Source of the DNA: Protonemura montana
Taxonomy: Eukaryota; Arthropoda; Insecta; Plecoptera; Nemouridae
Length of the DNA stretch: 64,000 nucleotides
Assembly (NCBI GenBank): GCA_947568835.1
Contig: OX387606.1
Span: forward strand, 22,793,225 to 22,857,224
Direction of reading: 5' to 3'
Positions 11,066 to 22,600 of the stretch are shown here, piece by piece. The notes below the pieces were generated by a model that was not told the origin of the DNA, searched no databases, and saw only the letters and a program-made list of their open reading frames with translations. The position numbers and the translations under genes are program-made. The first letter of the stretch is position 1. Every line of letters begins with the position of its first letter.

Positions 11066-11129
11066 CAGAAGATAGTTGACTGTGATCCCAAGAGGTGCTC
11101 TAGACAAGATCGTCTACTGTCAAGACAAC

Positions 11130-14100
11130 ATGGGGAAATATCTCTTCCAGGTAAGGAGACCAATCGCCTAGGTTTATCAAAGCAATTCGTAGCGACCGGG
11201 CACAAGCGAAACGACACTGTTTGTGGTAGGAAGGCAAAGCAATGGTGAGAACAATCGCTTTAACGCACGCTGAAGATTCATGGGAATTCGGCTATGGGGC
11301 GCCCCGTCGTGGGGTGGTACCTGGACAGGGTTCAGGTCAAAGATGCGTGCAATGCGTGCCAGCCGCCCGTACCTATTGTGTGCCAGGCAAGTGACATGGC
11401 TATCAAGCACATTCCGAGCAAGTGACATTTCTTCAGAGGCTTTCAACGGAATACGCAGGTCAACGCTTTTTTCGCGCGAATCAATCACCGGCCGAGCCGA
11501 TCGTCTCGTTTCCAGCTGCCGCGAAGATCGATTACCGAGAAGACAGACTTCTTGGAAAAAACAGCGGCAGCGGCCGGCCGCGTTTTCAAATGCTTCTCAT
11601 GATGGACTAGGAAGACATCACGTAGCCGTGCATGGGCCCGGCCCGGGTCGGGTAGACCAATTAACATATTTCGGGGTACGGCCGGCACGAGGACCCGAGC
11701 GTAGATTACGAGCATGACGAGAAGATCAAAAACAATTACGATTGGAATTCCTTGACTTGTTGGATCGACACGAAATTATTGTTAGGTACTTTTAGGAATT
11801 TCAAAAAGGTCGAGTCCGTTTAGTTGATATTATGGTGCCAGCGCCAGCCACGACCGCTGGCGTCCGCAGTTCGATTCCCTGAGTGGGTAATGAGAGAAGG
11901 AATGCGTGACGAAGGAATGCCATTCACAATGGTTGACACGGGCTGCCTGTTGACACGGGCTGCCTGTTGACACGGGCTGCCTGTTGACACGGGCTGCCTG
12001 TTGACACGGGCTGACCAGTAGGGTGGGAAGACTATTGTTAGAAGCACGTGGGTTCGAGGTCAAAGATGGTACATAAGGATCAAGTTTTTTGCTTTCTGGA
12101 AGACTCTGACTCAGCTGTCAGCTTTCAAAACAATAAGCAAACGACAACGTTCCCTCAGTGCACATGATCGCTGACTTACCCCCCTCACCCCCCCCCCCAC
12201 CCCATCCTCGACCCCGTCAGGTGCGGCAAGTGGTGATGGGGTGGGGGTCTAAACGTTGGGGGGTCGTGTTATCGGCGCCCAACTAGGATCTTTCCAGCCG
12301 CCAGTGGCAATAATAGAGTACAATAATTTTAGGGGGGGGGGGGGGGATCCCCCTCCCCACGGCGCTAGAGAAAGTGGCAAATCCGTGATCACCAGCAGCA
12401 TTATCAAGTTTGGATCACTTGAAAGTGACCCATTCCATAAAAATAAATTGTTCACAGCTAAAGTAAGTATCAGATATGAGGAATTCCCCAGATATGTGAA
12501 TATCTAAAGTGGAATTAGTTTCCTAGCCTAACCTCTAGACTTTTGTGTATCGATGACGACATCGCGACACATTCGCTGGCTATAGCGTCCACGCCAAGCC
12601 AGTGCTTGTGTATCGATGACGACATCGCGACACATTCGCTGGCTATAGCGTCCATGCCAAGCCAGTGCTTGTGTATCGATGACGACATCGCGACACATTC
12701 TCCGGCTATAGCGTCCATGCCAAGCCAGTGCTTGTATATCGATGACGACATCGCAACACATTCTTCGGCTATAGAGTCCATGTCAAGCCAGTGCTTGTGT
12801 ATCGATGACGACATCGCTGCACATTCTCCGGCTATAGCGTCCATGCCAAGCCAGTGCTTGTGTATCGATGACGACATCGCGACACATTCTCCGGCTATAG
12901 CGTCCATGCCAAGCCAGTGCTTGTGTATCGATGACGACATCGCGACACATTCTCCGGCTATAGAGTCCATGCCAAGCCAGTGCTTGTGTATCGATGACGA
13001 CATCACGACACATTCTCCGGCTATAGCGTCCACGCCAAGCCAGTTCTTGTGTATCGATGACAACATCGCTACACATTCTCTGACTGGAAAGTCTCACCCT
13101 GTCTGTGGTGTCAAGTTTAACGTCACGCTTCTGTTTCAGCTAGCAATTGCGCTGGCCACGGCTCTCTCTTTGTGTCGCGGAGAAGGCGATGTTACGTCTG
13201 AACAACAGGTGTACCAACAAGTTGGCAATGCTCGCTTGCAAGGCGCTTACATCGTCGAGGAACCTATCAATTCAGCCAACAACGACAAGAACTTCCAGGT
13301 ACCAACTCGGAAAATGCCTTGATGGCACCTCATCGATAGTTTGTCCATCTTTAATATTGGCTGCGTGAAATCTTGCGATACGTAGAGACCAGGAAGTTTC
13401 ACCCCGCGCTTAAGCAATAATTTGCTTTGTGAGATTTTTGCCTCATTAGAATGGAATATATGTGTAAGCTTTATCTGTGGTTTTACATAATTACTATTTA
13501 TTTTGATTATCTAACAGCATTCACTCATTGAACTGAGACAAAACTTCAAATATTTACCGTGAAAATAAAAAAATGCCTGTCACAGTGCCCATCTCTGCAG
13601 TAACAGAATTGAGTTGCAGAATTGAGTGGTTTTGTCAGGCAATCTCAGCATCTCTGTAGCTGCCAGAACTTGAATCTATCATTGAACCTCCATGACGGGT
13701 AGATACAACATTTATGACGGTTACTTGTATTGCATCAATGCACTGTTTATTTTTTACTTTGATCATAAGTACTCACAGCCTCCTGGTTATATTTCTTGGA
13801 GATTTGTCAGACTCGACTACAATTTCCTCTATAAAATATCGCTGCTAGCATCGGGCAGTTTACCACAAAACACCGAAGCTTAAACTGAATATGTTTTCAA
13901 CCAGGATTGCAGTTCCGCCCCCATTTGACTGTAAGTGTTTCCATTCCAGTCAGTCGTGATCGTCGAGACCGGCATTGGCCGCCACGAACCTCCTCGGGAC
14001 CCGATCGGTCACCAGCTGTTCGGCAGCCAGCAGCTTGACCGGCTGTTGCTAGGAGATGAAACGGCCCGGCCCAAGACCCAAGACATAGGCCACAAGCTCT

Positions 14101-14618
14101 TCGGCGACCGGCAATACGGGCAACTCGAAAAAATGACGCGGATCAACGTCGAAAAGGTCGCGCCTTCGGTGGAAATCGACGCCATCGTGCGGCCGCCCAA
14201 GGCTCCCGAGCCGATCCAGCCTTCCGGGCGACGACTGGTCTCGAGCTCCGCCTACGACTTAGCACCGAGCGCCTTGCCGCTGGTCTCGGCGCTGCCCCAC
14301 GACAGCGCCAGGCTGCAGGTCTTGTCCGAGATCCCACACCGCGTCTACATCCACCCGCCCAAGGTCTACCCCATCACGCCGTCCCCCGAGCTTAGCGGGC
14401 CTCTGCTTGGTGGGCCGCGATTGACGACAGACTACGTCGAGAAGCGGCGACCGATCTACGGGCGGGCTTTGAATACGGAGGAGGAGCAGGCCAGGACGTT
14501 CAGGGAGTTCTACTTCCAGCCGATGATGTCGTATCCCATGGTAAGGCCGGGCTACCGCGGGGATCCGTTTGCAGCGACCGAACGCAAGTACAACGCCTAC
14601 TATCCGTACAGGCAGTAA
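11130..14618 (+). CDS. Secreted protein of unknown family, three exons
   Basis: Coding exons are 11130-11150, 13140-13298 and 13950-14618, all joined in phase 0, giving 282 residues. Exon 1 encodes MGKYLFQ before GTAAGG; exon 2 follows CTGTTTCAG and adds LAIALATALSLCRGEG. Together they make a textbook signal peptide split by an intron after seven codons, as in many insect cuticle and secreted-protein genes. The mature part is hydrophilic. It holds a near-repeat, IGHQLFGSQQLDRL and IGHKLFGDRQYGQL, then a Pro-rich stretch and a Tyr/Arg-rich end (YNAYYPYRQ). I do not recognise the family. The TATA box lies upstream of a LINE inserted in the leader. Intron 1 holds 17-bp and 63-bp minisatellites. 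Confidence 0.75.
11935..12012. repeat. 17-bp minisatellite
   Basis: Four to five copies of GTTGACACGGGCTGCCT lie in intron 1 of the secreted-protein gene. The copies are nearly identical, so the array is young. The last unit diverges into GGCTGACCAG. Confidence 0.9.
12185..12350. repeat. Poly-C / poly-G rich patch
   Basis: A C-rich stretch around 12181-12205 and a run of G at about 12332-12347 face each other 130 bp apart in intron 1 of the secreted-protein gene. Such runs are prone to length error and could form non-B structures. Confidence 0.6.
12542..13090. repeat. 63-bp minisatellite, open in frame on both strands
   Basis: Nearly nine units with a 63-bp period; each contains TGTATCGATGACGACATCGC and then ACACATTCTCCGGCTATAGC. 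Each unit holds the short dyad CGATG-ACGA-CATCG. Because 63 is 21 codons, a long frame runs through the array on each strand, and on the plus strand it fuses by chance with exon 2 of the secreted-protein gene. The array lies just upstream of that exon's acceptor, so I read it as intronic. Confidence 0.93.
13600..13695 (+). repeat. Dispersed repeat fragment, partner at 30418-30478
   Basis: The stretch from GTCAGGCAAT through CATTGAACCT matches 30420-30478, with scattered differences. It lies in intron 2 of the secreted-protein gene. Family unknown. Confidence 0.55.
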
Positions 14619-15099
14619 ACGCAGTACATTGTTAGCGCTTTGGTTTTAGGACGCTCGAAGCTCTTGGCTTGCAAGCATTCATACGAGGCAATTATTGCTG
14701 AAACTTGCGGTAATACGGTTAGAGCGACCTTCAGACTCGGCTACAGCAAAACTCCATTCAAACACCGATTTATTTATTCCATTACATAACGTCAACCTCT
14801 TGCGGCGGTGAACGATCAGTAGATTTCGTTGGTCGAAACGTGAAACCAGCGAGGATTTCTGAGCAAGTTACTGACCGCAGTAGTTGCCGTACGGTCATCG
14901 CTTATTTTTGACAATTCGTTCCGTTGAAGCGAAAATCACTAGGCTACCTCCGTCTAGACTGAACAAAATGCAGCGGAGAGGCTCTGGGTCGGTTTGTACG
15001 TTTACGTGAGCGGACCAGGGACTGCATTACGCAATAAAATCCTGTCGTCAATATCGTAAGACTATCGCAAACCGTGCTGATGAAACAATAATTCTTGTT
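14619..15099. other. No gene seen
   Basis: Downstream of the secreted-protein gene. Contains AATAAA near 15034, a possible distant poly-A signal. Nothing else stands out. Confidence 0.5.
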
Positions 15100-15151
15100 A
15101 TTGTTTTTAGACTCATGTCTACTTGATGTAACCTTAGCACTAGTTTTTGTT
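15100..15151 (-). mobile_element. Minimal retro-inserted copy of the inverted-repeat family
   Basis: A 52-bp insertion bearing only the common terminus of the family at 15998-16460 (TTGTTTTTAGACTCATGT near its left end). It is flanked by an exact 13-bp direct repeat, AATAATTCTTGTT, at 15087-15099 and 15152-15164. One family terminus is intact and the other side is truncated, as expected for reverse-transcribed insertion. Confidence 0.75.
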
Positions 15152-15997
15152 AATAATTCTTGTTGATACAAGCTTTCTGGCAACTTTGCAGATCATTAAT
15201 TTAATTCATTTGTGGACTATTTTAATACCAGGTCAACATTATTATTGACAACATAAATTGATTTGGTTGCATTTGCATGTGTCAACGTAAATCAGACGTT
15301 TTTCGTATTGAATCAATTCTCAAAACAATCAGCGAACGAGCATAGCGACACACCTTTCAGGTACCGCAAAATAAAGCTCAGGGCAACTTCCAACATTGCC
15401 AAAATAAGCGTGAAATTGTTTTCGAGATCCGGTCTTCGCTTTACCAATATTATTCGTAGTTAAAATGTCGCGACGTTTTGCTGTAATGTGGGCCCTGGAT
15501 TAAGTTTGCAGCGTGCATTGTTTGGTGACGGTAAATTGGTGACGGTGGTGGCAGGCATGGTGCCCCATCAATCGCATGGCAACGCTAATTATTCGGAAAG
15601 ATTTTAGATTGTGCCGTTTTTAAGAAAATAATACTACTGTTTAAAATTATACACTCGAATAGACATTTTATAAGAAGATGCCGAATAAATTATATATTCT
15701 CGTAGCAATTTCTGCCTGTGTTTTTAGAACTCATTTCTAAGGAAAGTTAATTAAGAGATTCATGGCTGATTAGTTGAGTAGTGTTTTCCAGCATTCCCTA
15801 TCCTTGTATTTCCTGGTGATCACTTTGATAGCAGGTGGATGAAAATACAATATAAACAATTTAGTACCTATATTATAAAGCTCCACTACAAACCAATCAA
15901 GTTCATTCAATTTAATTTACTTTATTTGAGATTTATATTAAATATAATTAGTAACTTGTTGTGGTGAAAACGGTAAGAGAGTGTAGGCAAAACAATT

Positions 15998-16460
15998 TGA
16001 TTGTTTTTAGACTCATGTCTACTTGATTTATCCTTAGCACTGGTTTAACAAAAACTATTTGAAATGGATTTTGAATGCTAAACAAAGGACGACTAAATTT
16101 CCCAACGTTTCGTAACATGTACTAGCTACTTCTTCAAGGGTTAGAGCTGTCTGCTCTAAGGGACTGCTCTAACCCTTGAAGAAGTAGGTAGTACATGTTA
16201 CGAAACGTTGGGAAATTTAGTCGTCCTTTGCTTAGCATTCAAAACCCATTTTAAATAGTTTTTTTTAAAACGTATTTTGTATTTTCTGAAATAAAATCCC
16301 GAACAAATTGGCGTTTTTTTACAAACTTACCAATTATGTGTATGGAAACGTTGGGAAATTTAGTTGTTCTTTACTTAGCATTCAAAACCCCAGTTCAAAT
16401 AGTTTTTGTTAAAACTAGTGCTAAATTTAGATAAAGTACACATGAGTCTAAAAACAATCA
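15998..16460. mobile_element. Non-coding inverted-repeat element (Penelope-like non-autonomous candidate)
   Basis: The termini are inverted copies: TGATTGTTTTTAGACTCATG on the left and its complement ending at 16460. Inside is a second, near-perfect foldback (about 16060-16245) whose arms carry ACGAAACGTTGGGAAATTTA and TGAAGAAGTAGGTAGTACAT. There is no coding capacity. It lies in the intron region below the last phospholipase C gamma exon. Related copies are at 15100, 41450 and 48290. Confidence 0.75.
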
Positions 16461-16613
16461 TTTTTAACCACTTTTCATCATCGTTTATCACCAAGCAAAC
16501 GCAAGCTTGGATAACCAACCCATGTGCGGCAACACTGGCCAACGACAGCTGCAGAAAGAAGTCCCTCGTGAGCGGTCGTTGAAAGGTTTGTAAGACAACG
16601 TGGCGTAACTTAC

Positions 16614-19600
16614 CGATCCCATCCTGCGAACAACTTCCTCGTTGACCGGATGCCGCAGCTTGATCTTGCGATAGAGCGGGTGTCGCTCGTAGTAGCTGAC
16701 TAGTTCGACCAACGACTCAAACTGCACGGTGCCGATCGTGTAGAGTCGCCCTTCCAGACGGATACGACAGTGCTTGATCTTCTTGTCGGCGCTAAAAACA
16801 TCATTACAAGGTTCACCTTGGAGAATAAACTTAGGATGCAAATTTTAAGACCAACTGGATTTGAATTATGGATGACGTTTTCGACTGGCCTGCACCAGAG
16901 TGGGTTTAAAACTTGCTCGAAGAGGTCGTACTCTCCACTGGGTTTGCGCCAGCTTCGGGTGAAATCGCTCCCACCCGGACACGTGATCCCGAAAACTTTC
17001 ATCCCTCCAACCTCTCTCCCGAACAGAACTGGTCACGTGTATGATGGTCACCCATCCAATACCTGACCCAGCGCAGTGTTGCTTAACTTTCATCCCTCCA
17101 ACCTCTCTCCCAAACAGAACTGGTCATGTGTATGATTTATTTATTACCCCTGATTTATTTAGGTACTTTGAAGATGCAAACGAAACATTCCAATGTCTAA
17201 TTATTGGGTCGACCTGGCGAATCGATGCAAACGAGGCATTATGAAAGAATTATTACCGGAAGGAGATGGCGAACGCGTTGGGATCTTGCTCGCTGGGACG
17301 CACCAAGAACGCCCCGTCCGACGGCACGCGTTTCAACATGTCCTCGGCCTGCGAACGGTTCACGTGAGCGTGATACCACTCCTTGCCTTCGTGCTTGTTT
17401 GGCTGCGGCACCGGCTCCAGCAACGTGATGTTGAACTCCTGGGAATGGACAAACACAAGGGTCAACGGCTTGCAGAGACACTCCCAAGAAAAACACTTAT
17501 TGGGCCCAGCGATTGCGACAGAACCTGTTTTTCTCTGAATCAAAGGCCCTAAAACTCCCAGGAGCTAAATCCTAAAAGCATATTTTAAGCTTAACCGCCA
17601 TTAATTTGGGGGTGAATTCTAGAAGATCAAGAAACATCGTCCGCGATTGACTGATCATCTTTAAACTCCGGAGAGGTGTAACTTTTTATTTCCTTTGTGG
17701 ACCAGAAGCCAGGGGTCGACAATGACCAGCCCAGAGGTTGGCACCAACACATTCTTATCAAGCACTGCCAAAAAATGAAGCTCACTTACCAATTTATGTT
17801 TCCATACTCGCGCGATATTGGTTTAATTGGTTCATGCACTTATGAACTACCTAATACTAACATGGATTGATTGGCAACGCATGTGAAATTCCAGACATAT
17901 TCACGACTATAAAAAGTTCTTTTATTATTGAAGTTTCTTACAGCCGAAGACTGGAAAAGTGCAAATATATGCCAGAACCCAAGTGTGGATACCGAGGTAA
18001 GGTCAATATGAAACCAGCCAAACACTTTCGTCACCAGCATTTCACAAAGAGTGGCATTGAGATAATCTTAAATCAGCATATGTAAAACTGACTGTCAAAA
18101 TGGCTGCCAAATGACTACTTTACCGACAAAAATGGAGTATGCTACTATGATGTAGTCACCATCGTTTTAAGTGTTTAAAAATGTAATTGCATTGTTCATG
18201 ACAGATTACTTGCAGTTGAGACTGGTTTACCCTCAAATAATCTTTATTAATGCTAACCTCAGCGATTGATATACATTATATACACCTATCAGTATTTTTA
18301 ATCGCAATTACTCAATCGTAGAGGCTTGTTGAAAAGGACGGCCGAGAGTGCTCCGCTAATGATGTTCCCGACTCGTTTGCTCAGCACAAAGTCCAACATT
18401 AGCGCTGGCTCTCCGACTATAAACTCAACGCTGACGTACTTAATCTTTTATCAGCTTACCTGGCTTCGTAACGGACTGCTGCGGTAGTGAGTGATCAGGC
18501 TGTACAAGCTGTCGAAGCACTTGGAATCAATCAGGTAAAACTTTGTCTGCCCTCGCTCTTGTTTCGAACGAATCCTGCAGTGGTTTACTTTTCCCTGGCG
18601 CCTGAAAACACAAGTCAAGCAATCATCAATGCAAGGATTCTATGCATAATATGGATAAAATGCAAGGATACCACAAAATTCTATGTAATTATATTGTAAA
18701 TTCTACAAACACTATTGTAATTCTATTAGCCTCAGGTAATTATTGTAATACGAAATCTCTTACAAAACAAATAAATAAATAAAATAAGGAATGTCCAGTA
18801 AACAAATATCCTCGGCGTCAATTACAGAAAGAGTGGTTCTTATAAGATTTCTCTGACGGTGTATGTCTTGGATTTGCGACAGAAAAAATGCCAGTTTCCA
18901 ACAAAGCCATTTCTAATAGTCTCATAGAGTAAAAAAAATAAAATTCAACGAGAAAAGCACTTTTCTGCCCTTCTGTTGCGTCGAGCCTCACCAAAAGGAC
19001 AGAGTGTAGTCTCCTACAAAGTTCTCGCTGTTCCGCACAAGAAATGTGGCATCTTTGAGGTTTGCGTAGCTCCGCAAAAGATCTTCCGACTCTGCACGGC
19101 CCCCCTCCAGCTTCCCGTGAAACCAGCTCTCTCCGAAGTGCAGCTCGTCGTTGGGAACTCCCTGCGAGAGAAAAACCAGATTATTTGCTGCATTAATTTC
19201 CTCTTGCTTCAGTGAGAGCAGAATGACTACAAGAGCATAATAGAGTGATTATCGATTCGGTGATTGTAAGTCGGGGAAAGCCACGTTTGCTGGCAAATAC
19301 AGGGAAACAAATGCAGAGGAATCGTTGAGAAAGTCTTTGCAATAAGATACAATGATGCCAGATTTCTTTCTGCAATCATTAGTGAGTTACTTTATACTTC
19401 ATAGCAGCTACTTTATATGAAAATGCAACATAAGAACCCCAAGCAATTGAGTGTTTTCCATAATCAGATCAGAAAGCTCTGTTCTCCAAACGAACAACCA
19501 TGACGAGGTTACCAGGGTTCGGTTGCTAGGAGCGAAAGCAATGATTTGAGACCATATTTTGTCACAGAGCTAGTAGCCACATGCTCGGTTTATGAGGACA

Positions 19601-22600
19601 GATCACAGTGCCTTCGATTCTATGCCTAGAATTTAAAAAATCATAGAAATATGTAACATATTCAATATTTCTTGATCGCAAATGGCAAAAACTTGGAATA
19701 GGACTTTCCGACTCTGTCTCGAAATATAAAAGCTTAAAAATATGGAGTGTGTCCTGAAGGTAAACAACTTTTGAAAGACTATCACTGGCAAAACCCCCGG
19801 AGAGAATTAATTTGAAAATTCCGATCCTCAAAGCAGAAGTTAATCACAGCTTATAATTAAGCATTAGATAACGAAAGTCCCGGTCTCTCACTCAAACTTG
19901 GGGCAAATCCAGATGTTTACCTCCCGCAAGATAAACACATTAAGCCCCTCGGATCCCTTGCCTTCTCTCTCCATCTGCAGTTCCCATCGGCTCACCTCTG
20001 CCTGTCGATGTCCGCTGGCCTCCTCCTGTTCCTCCTCCCCGTCGTTCTCGTGGTCTCCCCGAAAGCTGTCCGTATAGAACAGTTTGTTTTGCGTCAGCAC
20101 GAAGAAGTGTGAGTTCCACTCCTTGTCCACCGGATCCTCCATATACAAGACTCCACTCTTCACAGTGTCTCTCAGGTCAACGTCTGCCGGCTCCTCCGCG
20201 GTCCGCACGAGGAACGAGCCCTCGTCAACACCTTCCGGCAGCTTCTTGTGCTTCAGAATGATCTTCCGACGCAGCTGATGTGGTGACGGCAGGCTCGTCT
20301 CGCTCTTGTCCAGCGGGGCCGTCAGTAGCATGTCGCCAAACACGTCTTGCATCGCTTGCGCCATCTTGCGTTGCTGGGGCAACGAGCAGTTGTCTTCGAT
20401 GGACAGGATCACTGGGTACCTGCACAAAGCATATGAGGGGTTTGTTTTATTATTATCAACACTACAACCGTTTCAAAATTTGATACCCAAACAGGGACAC
20501 GAACCCCGATCTCCACCTATCATGGTTGTTGTTCTAACCCATTGAGCTACTTGGACACTGGCTTTTTGAGATGATTTTAGTGTATTTGATGAGAATGACA
20601 GAATTTCAAGGTGAAGAACCAAGAGGCTGTGAATACTCACAGTCCTTCTGATTCTAGTGACACTATATCACGTCACAACTTGTCAATCTCGAGTAAGTCT
20701 AATTTGACGTTTAGCATTAGCACTATGACTCTGACTAAACCTGTAAACTCAATGACAGGACGTTTAACATTAGTGCTGTGACTCTGACTAAACCTGTAAA
20801 CCCAATGGTAGGACGTTTAACATTAGCGCTGTGACTCTGACTAAACCTGTAAACCCAATGGCAGGACGTTTAACATTAGCGCTGTGACTCTGACTAAACC
20901 TGTAAACCCAATGGCAGGACGTTTAACATTAGCACTGTGACTCTGACTAAACCTGTAAACCCAATGGCAGGACGTTTAACACTAGCACTGTGACTCTGAC
21001 TAAACCTGTAAACCCAATGACAGGACGTTTAACACTAGCGCTGTGACTCTGACTAAACCTGTAAACCCAATGGCAGGACGTTTAACATTAGCGCTGTGAC
21101 TCTGACTAAACCTGTAAACCCAATGACAGGACGTTTAACATTAGCACTGTGACTCTGACTAAACCTGTAAACCCAATGACAGGACGTTTAACATTAGCGC
21201 TGTGACTCTGACTAAACCTGTAAACCCAATGGCAGGACGTCCAACATTTGATCAACTGCAGCACTCACTCCGAAGTAGCAAAAGCGTGCTCCTTGATGGT
21301 CTTGATGACGTCGAGGAACTTGATCTTGGAGGTGAAAGTGTAGCCGTGGTAGATGAACGGCATTCCATCGGGCCCACCGTCCCAACAGTCGAGCTCGATG
21401 CAGCGGCAGCCGTTACGCAAGCATCGAACGTACGCCTCGACCAATGACTCGCTCGAGAGCTGGTCCCCAGTCAGGTACCTGAACACATGGGGCACAGGAC
21501 AAGGGTTTTTATTATATTTTCATTTTATTGTAATGACTTGTTTATATGTTTCACTGACTATGTTTATATCATCTATGTATGATCAACTCAAACAATAAAC
21601 AACATTTCATTTTATCGCAACGGGTAGAAATCATTTAAGTTAAAGCGGGTCTAGGTGGTTGACGTTTAATCGTTTTCCTCTCACTATAAAATAAACCATG
21701 TGCGTTGGTAATGAACCAGCACCCTGAGACTGCTATCTTAAATCTGCTTTGCAATACCATCCAGGCAAACTCGGAATTACCTTCCTTTCACGCCGCCAAA
21801 GAGTAGGATTGATATCCACAAGTACGGGTGCATGAAAAGACTAATGACTACCAACAATAGAATTACAACAACTTGCCCTGACATCGTCATCCTTTCAGAC
21901 TCCTTCATGACTTACAAATCCCGACTTAAACTCAAAGACTAAACAGGATCTCAAGAAAACTTCTACATGTCTCATTTACCAACTGCACCATCTTGTGTTA
22001 CCTCTTAATTTAAGTTTAAGTTTGTAAATAATGTTTTTAATTGTTCATGTTTCTATTACATCACACTTGTGGACTTGCCTCCGTTATCGATACATAAACA
22101 ATAATAGTAATAATAATATATAGACTGGCTGTGCAAAAAAGGAAACCGATTAAAATTAATTCCACAAAAAAACTGTCTGATTACAGTAAATGTTTGGTAG
22201 TGTTTAAGAGGCCTGCAAGCCCTGTAAAAACAAACAGAAAAACTGTTGGCTACAAAGTTGCCACAGAAGAATGAGAAAGAGAAAATTTTGGGTGAAACAT
22301 AAATAAAATAAATAATAAAATAAAAAATAATACAGAATAGATACTATTTAAAAGTTACCTTTTTTTGACCTAAAATAAATCCCTGCCATTATTGTAAGCC
22401 AGAATATTAATATGTATTTTGATGTTCAACGTATTTAAGATGAGAATAAGAAGATGCTCACGTGTTATGAGATGAGGCGATCCAATAATGTGCCAACGGT
22501 CGCGTCATGTCCTGGTAGACCTTGTCGAACCGTTGGTCCCAGATCTCGTTTTGTTTCGAGAACAGGAAGTCCATGAACTGCAAGTGGAAATGTTACTTTG

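Noticed and set aside
12543-13322. Single 259-codon gene
   Set aside because: It is the 63-bp minisatellite fused by chance to exon 2 of the secreted-protein gene; the acceptor at 13139 and the exon 1 found at 11130 explain the real gene better.
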